From the NCBI GenBank assembly GCA_050945895.1, contig JBMNTU010000035.1:1-19519 (forward strand): DNA of 19,519 nucleotides, written 5' to 3'. The stretch is from JBMNTU01 sp050945895. GTDB taxonomy: Bacteria > Bacillota > Clostridia > Christensenellales > Christensenellaceae. A program made the position numbers and the translations under genes. This document shows, one piece after another, positions 6,371 through 13,881 of the stretch. Numbering within the stretch: the first letter of the stretch is position 1; the number at the start of each line of letters is the position of its first letter. The notes below the pieces were generated by a model. It worked only from the letters and a program-made list of their open reading frames with translations. It was not told where the DNA came from and ran no database searches.

Positions 6371-7750
6371 ATGGAAGAAAAAACGATGGAAAAAATTGTT
6401 GCGCTGGCCAAAGGCCGGGGGTATATTTTCCCTGGGTCGGAGATATACGGGGGCCTTGCAAACACATGGGATTATGGCCCGCTGGGCGTAGAGTTCAAAA
6501 ACAACATAAAAAAGATGTGGTGGAAAAAGTTTATCACCGAATCCCGGCACAACGTGGGGCTGGACAGCGCCATTTTGATGAACCCGCAAACGTGGGTCGC
6601 TTCCGGGCACGTGGGAGGGTTCAACGACCCGCTGATGGACTGTAAAAGCTGTAAGGAGCGCTTTCGCGCGGATAAGCTGATTGAGGATTTTGCGGCCGAA
6701 AAGGGGCTGGATGTTCAGCCGGAGGCAATGGACAAGGCCGAGATGGAAGCGTTTATTGCAGAGAACATCGTGTGTCCCACATGCGGCAAGAAGGATTTTA
6801 CGCCCATCCGCCAGTTTAACCTGATGTTTAAAACATTCCAGGGGGTGAACGAAGACACCGCCGCGGAAATTTACCTTCGCCCGGAAACGGCGCAGGGGAT
6901 TTTTGTCAACTTTAAGAATGTGCTGCGCACGACGAGAAGGCGTATGCCCATGGGCATCGGGCAGATTGGCAAGTCGTTCCGAAACGAAATTACGCCGGGC
7001 AACTTTACGTTCCGCACGCGTGAGTTTGAACAGATGGAGCTGGAGTTTTTCTGTGACCCGAAGGAAGAGTTTGAGTGGTTCAAATACTGGAAGGATTTCT
7101 GCTACAACTGGCTGCTGGATTTGGGGCTGAAAAAAGAAAACATCAAGCTGCGCGACCATTCGAAAGAAGAGCTTTCGCATTATTCCAATGCAACGACGGA
7201 TATTGAATACAAATTCCCGTTTGGCTGGGGTGAGCTTTGGGGCATTGCCGACCGGACAGATTTTGACCTGAAGGCGCACATGAGCGAGTCGGGAGAGAAC
7301 TTTGAATATATGGATCCGGTGACGAACGAAAAGTATGTGCCGTACTGCATAGAGCCGTCGCTTGGCGCCGACCGCGTGGCGCTGGCGTTTTTGTGCGATG
7401 CGTACGACGAGGAAGAGCTGGAAAAAGAAACGCGCACGGTGCTTCGGCTGCACCCGGCGCTTGCGCCGTTTAAGGCGGCTATATTGCCGCTGCAAAAGAA
7501 GCTTGCCGAAACGGCTGAAAAGCTGTGGCAGGATTTGTCTCAGTGCATGAATATCGACTATGACCTGACCGGTTCCATTGGCAAACGCTACCGCAGGCAG
7601 GATGAGATTGGCACGCCATACTGCATTACGGTGGATTTTGACACATTGGAAGACGGGACGGTAACGATCCGTGACCGTGACACGATGGAGCAGCAGCGCA
7701 TGCCGATGGATAAGCTGGCGGAGTTTTTGTCTGTCCATACATATTTTTAA
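6371..7750 (+). CDS. glyS: Glycyl-tRNA synthetase, single-chain (alpha2) type
   Basis: This class II synthetase charges tRNA-Gly with glycine in the cytosol. The 459 residues correspond to the homodimeric form, not the alpha2beta2 GlyQ/GlyS form. Visible features: N-terminal GRGYIFPGSEIYGGLANTWDYGPLG, a CxxC pair at 91/94 and another at 135/138 that may hold zinc, FVNFKNV, the motif 2 region with GKSFRNEITP, EQMELEFF, motif 3 EPSLGADRVALAF, and a C-terminal anticodon-binding domain beginning near LHPALAPFKAAILPL. GGAGG at 6359-6363 precedes ATG 6371. A T-box leader upstream fits regulation by uncharged tRNA-Gly. cobT follows after 12 bases and probably shares the transcript. Confidence 0.95.
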   Translation: MEEKTMEKIVALAKGRGYIFPGSEIYGGLANTWDYGPLGVEFKNNIKKMWWKKFITESRHNVGLDSAILMNPQTWVASGHVGGFNDPLMDCKSCKERFRADKLIEDFAAEKGLDVQPEAMDKAEMEAFIAENIVCPTCGKKDFTPIRQFNLMFKTFQGVNEDTAAEIYLRPETAQGIFVNFKNVLRTTRRRMPMGIGQIGKSFRNEITPGNFTFRTREFEQMELEFFCDPKEEFEWFKYWKDFCYNWLLDLGLKKENIKLRDHSKEELSHYSNATTDIEYKFPFGWGELWGIADRTDFDLKAHMSESGENFEYMDPVTNEKYVPYCIEPSLGADRVALAFLCDAYDEEELEKETRTVLRLHPALAPFKAAILPLQKKLAETAEKLWQDLSQCMNIDYDLTGSIGKRYRRQDEIGTPYCITVDFDTLEDGTVTIRDRDTMEQQRMPMDKLAEFLSVHTYF

Positions 7751-7762
7751 AGGAAAGAAATA

Positions 7763-8821
7763 ATGCGTTTTTTGGACATACCGCCGCTGGACGAAAAAGC
7801 GGCAACGGCAGCACGAAAGAAAATAGACGGGCTTTCTAAGCCGATGGGCAGCCTCGGGCGGCTGGAGGAATATGCGGTGCGCCTTGCGGCGATCCGCGGG
7901 CATGCGGGCGGGCTGCTGGGCAAAAAGGCGGTGCTGGTTTTTGCGGCGGACAACGGCGTACACGAAGAAGGCATTACGCCGGTGCCGCAGGCGGTGACCG
8001 CATCGCAGGCAAAGGCCATTGCAAACGGCCTTGCGGGCGTATCTGTTTTGGCGAAGCAGGCGGGGGCGGATGTGTTCGTGTTTGATGTGGGCATGGCACG
8101 CGCCGCGGAGGAAAGCGCCATTATAGACTGCGCGGTAATGCGCGGCACCAACAATATGGCGCATGGCCCTGCAATGACAAGGGAACAATGCGAGGCGGCG
8201 GTGCGGGTTGGTTTTGATGCAGTGAAAGAACGCGGCGAATATGGCGCGTTGGGCATCGGCGAAATGGGCATTTGCAACACGACGACGGCTGCCGCCGTAG
8301 CTTGCGCATTGCTCGGCGCCGGTCCGGAGGAAATGACGGGGCTGGGTGCGGGAATTACGGATGCGCAGTACCGCAAAAAAGTGGATACCGTAAAAAAAGC
8401 GCTGGATGTAAACAGGCCGGACGGCCGCGACGCAATCGATGTATTGGCAAAGGTTGGCGGATTAGACATCGCCGCGATGGCGGGAGCGTTTTGCGCTTGC
8501 GCGTGCTACAGTATTCCGGCCGTGGCCGATGGGTTTATTTCCATTTGTGCGGCGCTGGCGGCTGTGCGTATGGACGAGCGGGTAGGGCAGGTGTTGTTTT
8601 TGTCGCACAAAAGCGCTGAAAAAGGCTATGCTGCCATTGCGCGCGCGTTGGGGCTGCATGCGCCGATGGATATGGGCATGCGCCTGGGCGAAGGCAGCGG
8701 CTGCCCGCTGATGTTCTATTTGCTGGAAGCGGCGCTTTGCATTACGGATGGAATGGGAACGCTGGAAGCGGCCGCGGGAATCGGCAAAGAAAACCTGGTG
8801 GATTTTGCGGCGGAAGAATAG
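7763..8821 (+). CDS. cobT: Nicotinate-nucleotide--dimethylbenzimidazole phosphoribosyltransferase
   Basis: CobT transfers phosphoribose from nicotinate mononucleotide to 5,6-dimethylbenzimidazole or a related base, making the alpha-ribazole phosphate of the lower ligand of cobalamin. The 352 residues match the family. Motifs: KPMGSLGRLEEYAVRLA near residue 27, FAADNGV, GIGEMGICNTTTAAAV, GLGAGITDAQYRKKV, GGLDIAAMAGAF, HKSAEKG, and MRLGEGSGCPLMF with the catalytic Glu at 310. AAGGAAAG precedes ATG 7763. No other cobalamin gene lies in the window and no cobalamin riboswitch is seen, so it appears to ride on the glyS transcript. Isolated cobT genes are often used in salvage or remodelling of corrinoids; that role is inference. 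Confidence 0.94.
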   Translation: MRFLDIPPLDEKAATAARKKIDGLSKPMGSLGRLEEYAVRLAAIRGHAGGLLGKKAVLVFAADNGVHEEGITPVPQAVTASQAKAIANGLAGVSVLAKQAGADVFVFDVGMARAAEESAIIDCAVMRGTNNMAHGPAMTREQCEAAVRVGFDAVKERGEYGALGIGEMGICNTTTAAAVACALLGAGPEEMTGLGAGITDAQYRKKVDTVKKALDVNRPDGRDAIDVLAKVGGLDIAAMAGAFCACACYSIPAVADGFISICAALAAVRMDERVGQVLFLSHKSAEKGYAAIARALGLHAPMDMGMRLGEGSGCPLMFYLLEAALCITDGMGTLEAAAGIGKENLVDFAAEE

Positions 8822-8873
8822 CGATGCACATAGGCATAGCGATTTTTTGGAAAAACCGCAATAAGGGAAACAC

Positions 8874-9359
8874 ATGAACGATACAAAATATAAAGCACTG
8901 AAAAACCTGCGTTTTTTTGTAGAGACGATTTCTTTGCTGGGGGTCGTGGCGCTTATTGTGACATTTGCGGTGACGGCGGAAGCCGCGCAAACGCCCATCT
9001 CTGCCGATGCAAGCGGCCTTGTGGGGCGGCTTGGTATACGCAGGGTATTGTTTTTATTGTTCATTATCGGAGGCGCGGTTACGGGCGCGCTGTTTATTGT
9101 CTCGCGCTTTCCCAGGCTGCATAAGTATCCGGTGGAAATCAATGCGGGAAACGTGGAGGTACAATACCATATCCTCAAGCTTGCCTTGTGCGCGGCACAG
9201 CTTGTAACGATTTTTGCGACCTGTTTTTTGATGATCAGTGTGGTTAATAGGAGCATAGCGCTGTATTCGGCCGAATTTGCAGGCGTGATTGTTACCAGCG
9301 CAATATTATATGCTGTGATTCTTTTGGCCTACCTGCTTGCCGCCCGGCGGTTTCGTTGA
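8874..9359 (+). CDS. Small membrane protein, DUF1648-like
   Basis: A 161-residue integral membrane protein with four predicted helices, at about 15-33, 56-77, 101-123 and 134-156. The stretch FPRLHKYPVEIN followed by GNVEVQY at 79-98 resembles the conserved loop of DUF1648 proteins (consensus roughly PxxxNYPVxIxxxNxxxQY). The segment before it, with GLVGRLGIRR, matches the position of the usual G-x-x-D/G-R-W-G-x-K motif. The His-Phe typical of the first loop is not present, so this is a diverged member. AAGGGA precedes ATG 8874. It lies 52 bases after cobT and may be the last gene of that transcript. Function unknown. Confidence 0.65.
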   Translation: MNDTKYKALKNLRFFVETISLLGVVALIVTFAVTAEAAQTPISADASGLVGRLGIRRVLFLLFIIGGAVTGALFIVSRFPRLHKYPVEINAGNVEVQYHILKLALCAAQLVTIFATCFLMISVVNRSIALYSAEFAGVIVTSAILYAVILLAYLLAARRFR

Positions 9360-9374
9360 GAGGTGTGAGGGTAA

Positions 9375-9433
9375 GCCGGAGGCGGGTTTCGTTATGTCCG
9401 GCCTTGTGGAATGATTGGAGGATGTGATATAAC
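9375..9433 (+). repeat. 59-base direct repeat, copy 1
   Basis: This copy runs from GCCGGAGGCGGGTTTCG to GATGTGATATAAC. It matches 9500-9558 without gaps, with most differences G/A or C/T transitions. Its GAGGCGG (9380-9386) can pair with CCGCCTC at 9444-9450. No ORF crosses it. The 66 bases between the two copies contain a hairpin CGCGCT-GACGA-AGCGCG and nothing else I recognise. Confidence 0.7.
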
Positions 9434-9499
9434 TCGGCAAAGACCGCCTCGTTGAAACGCGCTGACGAAGCGCGGGCAGAGAAGCGCTTGTTATAACGA

Positions 9500-9558
9500 G
9501 CCGGAGGCGAGTTTCATCATATCCAGCCTTGTAGATTATTCGCGGGATATGATATAAT
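9500..9558 (+). repeat. 59-base direct repeat, copy 2
   Basis: Second copy of the repeat at 9375-9433. It carries an internal inverted repeat CATATCC/GGATATG and ends in TGATATAAT, a perfect -10 box, so this copy doubles as the promoter of the downstream ECF-coaX operon. It starts just after AACGAG (9495-9500), which can pair with CTCGTT in the spacer. Confidence 0.7.
9551..9558 (+). promoter_or_regulatory. Extended -10 promoter of the ECF-coaX-hom operon
   Basis: GATATAAT at 9551-9558, preceded by T to give TGATATAAT, is a perfect extended -10 box with a poor -35 (TTGTAG near 9529). The predicted leader of about 125 bases (9565-9690) has small inverted repeats (TGTACG with CGTACA, TGCA-AAC-TGCA, GTAT with ATAC) but no riboswitch that I recognise. 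Confidence 0.5.
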
Positions 9559-9690
9559 GCCTATGTACGGTGTTTAGCGGTATTGGATGCAAACTGCATA
9601 AACAAAAAGCGTACAAAATAAAAAACCATAAGACGGGTATCCCTTATTCTATACGGAATAAAACAAACGGGAACCTGAACGGAGGAAAAA

Positions 9691-10305
9691 ATGAATAAAA
9701 GAACAAGATCTTTGGTATTTATGGCAATACTGATTGCCATCATGCTGCTTTTCGGGTTTACGCCCATTGGCTACATCCCGCTGCCTTTTGCAAGGCTGAC
9801 GCTGATGTGCCTGCCGGTTATTATCGGTACGATGGTGCTGGGGCTTAGGACGGGGTTTGGGCTTTCGCTGGTGTTTATTATGACCAGCATCGTACAGCTT
9901 TTAACAGCGCCCGACGCGGTTTCGGTCATTCTGTTCTCGGATAACCCCGTGGCGTATATCTTTTGCCTGGTGTTGCCGCGGCTGCTGATTGCGCCGGTGA
10001 CGTATGGCGTGCAAAAAGCGCTTTCGAGGCGTATGGCAAAGGGAAGCGGTATATTGGCTGCCGTACTGGGGTCTTTGGTCAATACGTTTGGCTATTTGGG
10101 CATGCTGCAGATCATTTTTGTGCCCGCCCTGTCTGCCGGGCTGTCTATGGATATTTCGGCGGCGACGGTTATGATTTGGACGGTTGTGCTGACAAACGGC
10201 CTACCTGAGGCGGGGATTGCGGGCGTGCTGTGCCCGCTGATATCGAACGCAGTGAAAAAATCGATACCGCCTATCCAAAATACAAAGGAGAAAGCAGTCG
10301 CATGA
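9691..10305 (+). CDS. ECF transporter S component, probably for pantothenate
   Basis: The 204-residue substrate-binding membrane subunit of an energy-coupling factor vitamin transporter. It has about six hydrophobic helices, an N-terminal charged stretch, and the FTPIGYIPLPFARLT segment after helix 1 that is typical of S components of the PanT/folate-like group. The ATPase and EcfT subunits are not in the window, so it would use a shared module encoded elsewhere. GGAGG precedes ATG 9691. The stop overlaps the start of coaX (ATGA), implying translational coupling to pantothenate kinase; this context is the main argument for pantothenate as substrate. The family call is firm, the substrate inferred. 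Confidence 0.82.
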   Translation: MNKRTRSLVFMAILIAIMLLFGFTPIGYIPLPFARLTLMCLPVIIGTMVLGLRTGFGLSLVFIMTSIVQLLTAPDAVSVILFSDNPVAYIFCLVLPRLLIAPVTYGVQKALSRRMAKGSGILAAVLGSLVNTFGYLGMLQIIFVPALSAGLSMDISAATVMIWTVVLTNGLPEAGIAGVLCPLISNAVKKSIPPIQNTKEKAVA

Positions 10306-11069
10306 TACTTGCAATGGACGTTGGCAATACGAACATAAAATGTGGATTGTTTGAACAAGGAAAGCTGCTGCATTCGTTCCGAATCTCTACCGATGTGGAT
10401 ATGACCTCGGACGAATACGGCGTTTCTATGATATCTTTTTTTGACTATCTGAAAATTACGACAGACATGGTAACGGGAGTGATCGTTTCTTCGGTCATTC
10501 CCTCTATCAATTATACGCTGGAGCATATGTCCCGCGAATATTTTGACGTTCGGCCGATGTTTGTGGGGCCGGGCATTAAAACGGGCATCAATATAAAATA
10601 TGACAACCCAAAAGAGCTTGGCGCAGACCGGATTGTATCTGCGGTGGCGGCATACGAGCTTTTTGGCGGGCCGGTTATTACGGTAGATTTTGGAACGGCT
10701 ACGTCGTTTGGCGCTGTTTCGGAAAACGGGGATTTTTTGGGCGGCGCAATTTGCCCGGGCGTTCTTATTTCGGCGGATGCGCTTACAAGCAGTGCGGCAA
10801 AGCTTCCAAGGATTGAGCTGGTTCGGCCGAAGTCGATTATCAACAGGGGAACGGTGTCGGGCATGCAGGCGGGCATTATTTACGGCTATGTCGGCCAGGT
10901 GCAGTATATTATTGAAAAATTGAAGGAAGAGCTTGGGCCGGCAAAGGTCATTGCCACAGGCGGCTTTTCCAGCCTGATTTCGGAAAGCACGGACGTAATC
11001 GACGAAATTGTACCCACCCTTACGCTGATTGGCCTGGAGAAGATTTATATGAAGAATATACACCAATGA
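10302..11069 (+). CDS. coaX: Type III pantothenate kinase
   Basis: CoaX phosphorylates pantothenate with ATP, the first step of coenzyme A synthesis, and needs a monovalent cation. The 255 residues fit the family. Motifs: MILAMDVGNTNIK with the phosphate-binding Asp at 6, the Gly-Ala-Asp-Arg motif at 107-110, VDFGTATSF with an acidic residue at 129, GGAICPGV, and a C-terminal VIATGGFSSLI phosphate loop. ATG 10302 is chosen because it overlaps the preceding stop as ATGA and AAAGGAG lies upstream; the upstream in-frame extension is only the other frame of the transporter gene. Type III kinases are not feedback-inhibited by CoA in the way CoaA is, so control would be at the promoter or through uptake (known of the family). 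Confidence 0.95.
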   Translation: MILAMDVGNTNIKCGLFEQGKLLHSFRISTDVDMTSDEYGVSMISFFDYLKITTDMVTGVIVSSVIPSINYTLEHMSREYFDVRPMFVGPGIKTGINIKYDNPKELGADRIVSAVAAYELFGGPVITVDFGTATSFGAVSENGDFLGGAICPGVLISADALTSSAAKLPRIELVRPKSIINRGTVSGMQAGIIYGYVGQVQYIIEKLKEELGPAKVIATGGFSSLISESTDVIDEIVPTLTLIGLEKIYMKNIHQ

Positions 11070-11088
11070 TTGAAGGAGCAAAGCTATT

Positions 11089-12360
11089 ATGAAAGAGGTA
11101 AAGGTTGCCATACTGGGTATGGGAACAGTCGGCGGCGGAATCTACCAGCTGATTGAGCAGGAAGCAAAAAACATCGAAAACAACGAAGGGCTGCGGCTGA
11201 CGGTAAAAAAGACGTTGGCGCTGAACTATACGATAGATGTTCCGGAAAGTAAAAAGGCGAAGGACATAGACGAGATTGTAAACGATCCGGAAATCGATAT
11301 TGTTGCCGAAGTAATGGGAGGGCAAAACCCGGCAAAGGAATTTATCCTGAAGGCGCTTAATGCCGGAAAAACGGTTGTATCTGCAAATAAGGATATGATT
11401 TCCCAGAACTGGCCGGACCTTGACGCGGCGGCAAAAAAGACCGGGGCGGGCTTTTACTTTGAAGCGTCCGTTGGCGGCGGAATACCGATTTTGCGCGCGA
11501 TGAACGACTCTATGCAAGCAAACACAATCCATTCCGTATATGGAATCGTAAACGGCACGACCAACTATATACTGACAAAAATGGACGACGAGGGGCTGGA
11601 ATATGCGGACGTGCTCAAAGAAGCGCAGGAGCTGGGGTACGCGGAGGCCAACCCCACGAGCGATGTGGAAGGGTACGATGCGCGCTACAAGCTTTCTATC
11701 CTTTCGTCGATGGCGTTCCACATGCGTATACCAGTAGACAAGATTTATTGCGAAGGCATTACGCAGATATCCAAAACGGATATAGAGATTGGGCGGGAAA
11801 TGGGCTATGTTGTAAAGCTGCTTGCCATTGGCAAAAAGGCGAAGGATGGCACAGTGGAAGCACGGGTGCACCCAACGATGATCCGCAAAGACCATGCGCT
11901 GGCAACGGTAAAGGGCTCGTTTAACGCGATATTTATTGACGGCAGCGCCGTGGGAGACATGATGTGGTATGGTAAAGGCGCGGGTGACCTGCCCACGGCA
12001 AGCGCGTTGGTTTCGGACATGGTATATGCATCCAATGTGCAAAAGCACCGCTATGCCACGTTTGACAATACATACGAGGCAAACGATGTAAAAATAAACG
12101 ACAACTGGATGACCGAGTATTTCATCCGTATGGACGTAAAGGACCAGCCGGGTGTGCTTGCGAAAATTGCAGGCGTGTTTGGAAAATATTCCGTCAGCAT
12201 CAAAAGTGTGATTCAGAAGGATGCGGGAGAGAAAGAAACGGCCCCGCTGATTGTGGTAACGCATACGGCGCACGAACAGGACATTCGTAAAGCAATCGAA
12301 GAGATTCGTGAGATTGGGGAAGTGTCCAGCGTGGCAAACTGTATTCGCGTGGAAAACTAG
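11089..12360 (+). CDS. hom: Homoserine dehydrogenase with ACT domain
   Basis: This enzyme reduces aspartate semialdehyde to homoserine with NAD(P)H, leading to threonine and methionine. The 423 residues show an N-terminal Rossmann fold with GMGTVGGG near residue 11, ANKDM with Lys at 101, and TSDVEGYDARYKL with the conserved Asp197 and Lys201 of the active site. The last 80 residues form an ACT domain (MDVKDQPGVLAKIAGVFG), normally the site of threonine feedback. GAAGGAG precedes ATG 11089, 19 bases after coaX. thrB and thrC are not next to it; two cupin genes follow instead. This is the monofunctional form, with no aspartokinase domain. Confidence 0.95.
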   Translation: MKEVKVAILGMGTVGGGIYQLIEQEAKNIENNEGLRLTVKKTLALNYTIDVPESKKAKDIDEIVNDPEIDIVAEVMGGQNPAKEFILKALNAGKTVVSANKDMISQNWPDLDAAAKKTGAGFYFEASVGGGIPILRAMNDSMQANTIHSVYGIVNGTTNYILTKMDDEGLEYADVLKEAQELGYAEANPTSDVEGYDARYKLSILSSMAFHMRIPVDKIYCEGITQISKTDIEIGREMGYVVKLLAIGKKAKDGTVEARVHPTMIRKDHALATVKGSFNAIFIDGSAVGDMMWYGKGAGDLPTASALVSDMVYASNVQKHRYATFDNTYEANDVKINDNWMTEYFIRMDVKDQPGVLAKIAGVFGKYSVSIKSVIQKDAGEKETAPLIVVTHTAHEQDIRKAIEEIREIGEVSSVANCIRVEN

Positions 12361-12371
12361 GGAGGCGGCTG

Positions 12372-12713
12372 ATGGTTCGCAGAGAAGCAACTGTAAAAGA
12401 ACGGCCAAATATGCGTGGGGGCAACGGTACGGTTGCGCTGCATGACTGGCTTGCAGAGGGAGAGCTTTGCAAGAACGTGCGGGTTTTATCGGAGATACAC
12501 TTGCCCGCGGGGGCGTCTATTGGTGCGCACGACCACCACGGTGAGGCAGAGATATTTAAAATAATCTCCGGAAGCGGGAAGTATACGGACAATTGGGCCG
12601 TTTACCCTGTGGAGGCGGGGGATGTGCTGGTTTGCTATAGCGGCGAAAACCACGGCATCGAAAATACCGGCGACGATGAATTGATTTTCTTTGCACTTGT
12701 TGTGCAGGAATAA
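12372..12713 (+). CDS. Small cupin protein (paralog 1)
   Basis: A 113-residue single-domain cupin of unknown substrate. Cupin motif 1 is seen as GAHDHHGEAEIFKIISG, with His-x-His and Glu as candidate metal ligands, and motif 2 as GDVLVCYSGENHGIEN, where the last His completes the site. GGAGG lies directly after the hom stop and 7 bases before ATG 12372. The gene is 11 bases from hom and 29 bases before a paralog of identical length. It could be a metal-dependent enzyme, an isomerase or a ligand binder; the sequence does not decide. Confidence 0.85.
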   Translation: MVRREATVKERPNMRGGNGTVALHDWLAEGELCKNVRVLSEIHLPAGASIGAHDHHGEAEIFKIISGSGKYTDNWAVYPVEAGDVLVCYSGENHGIENTGDDELIFFALVVQE

Positions 12714-12742
12714 ATATTGATTATGAAGGAGAGGGTTTGGTT

Positions 12743-13084
12743 ATGATAAGAAAAATGCCCATTGCTACGGTACAGGAAAATGAAGGGCTGGCGACCGGCC
12801 GGCTGGAGTTTGCGCATTGGCTGGCAGACGAAGAAAAATGCCCGAATGTGGACGTGTTGGCAGATATTGTAGTAACGCCGGGCGCGGCCGTGGGAGACCA
12901 CCAGCACGTTGGCGAAGCGGAGGTTTACCGGGCGCTTAAGGGAAAAGCAATTTATAACGACAACGGTAAAGAGGTAGAAGTAACGGCAGGCGATGTTATG
13001 GTGTGCTACAATGGCGAAACACATGGAATAAAGAACAATAGCAACGAAGATTTTATTTTCACAGCCATTGTTATAAAAGAATAG
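12743..13084 (+). CDS. Small cupin protein (paralog 2)
   Basis: A second 113-residue single-domain cupin, aligning end to end with the preceding one. Shared features are HWLADEEKCPNVDVL against HDWLAEGELCKNVRVL, the ligand motif GDHQHVGEAEVYRALKG, and GDVMVCYNGETHGIKN. Motif 1 keeps His-x-His-x3-Glu. ATG 12743 is chosen over the TTG two codons upstream because AAGGAG (12726-12731) is then well placed and the N-terminus (MIRKMP) aligns with that of paralog 1 (MVRREA). This looks like a tandem duplication that has since diverged. Substrate unknown. Confidence 0.85.
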   Translation: MIRKMPIATVQENEGLATGRLEFAHWLADEEKCPNVDVLADIVVTPGAAVGDHQHVGEAEVYRALKGKAIYNDNGKEVEVTAGDVMVCYNGETHGIKNNSNEDFIFTAIVIKE

Positions 13085-13110
13085 TGTAGACCAAAGCCTG
13101 TAAAGAATAG

Positions 13111-13162
13111 AAGCACAAAGTGCTTTTGGTTTGAAAATGCTGTAGAGGAAGCAAATTCCTCT
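13111..13162 (+). other. Two hairpins between the cupins and lemA
   Basis: AAGCAC-AAA-GTGCTT (13111-13125), followed by TTGGTTT, is a weak intrinsic terminator candidate. AGAGGAA (13144-13150) and TTCCTCT (13156-13162) form a perfect 7-bp hairpin that ends one base before the lemA ribosome site (GAAAGGAG). The second may stabilise the lemA message or limit ribosome access. No clear promoter was found in this gap. Confidence 0.45.
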
Positions 13163-13175
13163 GAAAGGAGAAGCT

Positions 13176-13748
13176 ATGCCGATAGGAGCATATATAGCAA
13201 TTGGCGCGGTTATCGCCGTTGTAGTTATTATAATCATCTGGTATATTACCGCATACAATAACTTTATTAAAATGAAAAACAATATTGAAGAGGCGTTTGC
13301 AACGATTGATGTGTATTTGAAGCGTCGATTTGATATGATTCCCAACCTTGTGGAAACAGTCAAAGGGTACGCTGCGCACGAAAGCAAAACGCTGGAGCAG
13401 GTAACGGCGGCGCGCAACGCGGTCGCAAGCTCGCAAACGACGCAAGAGAGGCTGGATAACGAAAATATTCTGTCCGGCACGCTGCGCAGCCTGTTTGCAG
13501 TTTCCGAGGCGTATCCAGATCTGAAGGCGAACACCAACTTTTTGGATTTGCAGCGGCAGATCAACCAGGTAGAGCTGGATCTTGCAAATGCACGTAAGTT
13601 CTATAATGCGAACGTCAAGCAGTTCAATACAAAACTGCAAACCGTTCCCACAAACCTGATTGCAAGGAAATTCAACTTTGAAAAGCAGCCGATGTTTGAG
13701 GTTTCAAACGAACAGGAGCGGGAAAACGTCAACGTATCGTTTTCGTAA
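13176..13748 (+). CDS. LemA family protein
   Basis: A 190-residue membrane-anchored protein of unknown biochemical role. An N-terminal hydrophobic helix spans about residues 4-27, followed by the family signature NNFIKMKNNIEEAF and VYLKRRFDMIPNLVETVKGYAAHE, then long helices (NFLDLQRQINQVELDLANAR, FYNANVKQFN) and the C-terminal FEKQPMFEV segment. Most of the protein probably forms a helical bundle outside the membrane. GAAAGGAG precedes ATG 13176. A DUF2207 protein follows, and LemA/DUF2207 pairing is common in Gram-positive bacteria, which suggests a joint envelope function. Confidence 0.93.
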   Translation: MPIGAYIAIGAVIAVVVIIIIWYITAYNNFIKMKNNIEEAFATIDVYLKRRFDMIPNLVETVKGYAAHESKTLEQVTAARNAVASSQTTQERLDNENILSGTLRSLFAVSEAYPDLKANTNFLDLQRQINQVELDLANARKFYNANVKQFNTKLQTVPTNLIARKFNFEKQPMFEVSNEQERENVNVSFS

Positions 13749-13796
13749 AACGGCTTTGTTTTGTGATTTTTACGCAGGCGGCATGGGCCTGTGAGG

Positions 13797-13829
13797 CAAG
13801 CGAGCATATATAGCTATATTGCTCGCTTG
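13797..13829 (+). terminator. Long near-perfect hairpin between lemA and the DUF2207 gene
   Basis: CAAGCGAGC at 13797-13805 pairs with GCTCGCTTG at 13821-13829, and the interior ATATATAG/CTATAT also pairs, giving about 16 bp with a single bulge. The sequence after it (TATATTCTTTG) is only partly T-rich, so termination would be partial. It could equally be an operator or an RNA-processing site that sets different levels for the two genes. Confidence 0.5.
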
Positions 13830-13881
13830 TATATTCTTTGCAGCAATCATATTGCTGGGAAAATGAAAGGGAATCGTCCAT

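Noticed and set aside
6344..8188. 614-codon open frame on the minus strand opposite glyS and cobT
   Set aside because: The translation is His/Arg/Leu-rich without domains, and it lies opposite two strongly recognised genes; it is an antisense shadow of G-rich coding sequence.
11020..12408. 462-codon open frame on the minus strand opposite hom
   Set aside because: No family pattern and a Cys/Tyr/His-rich translation; a shadow of hom.
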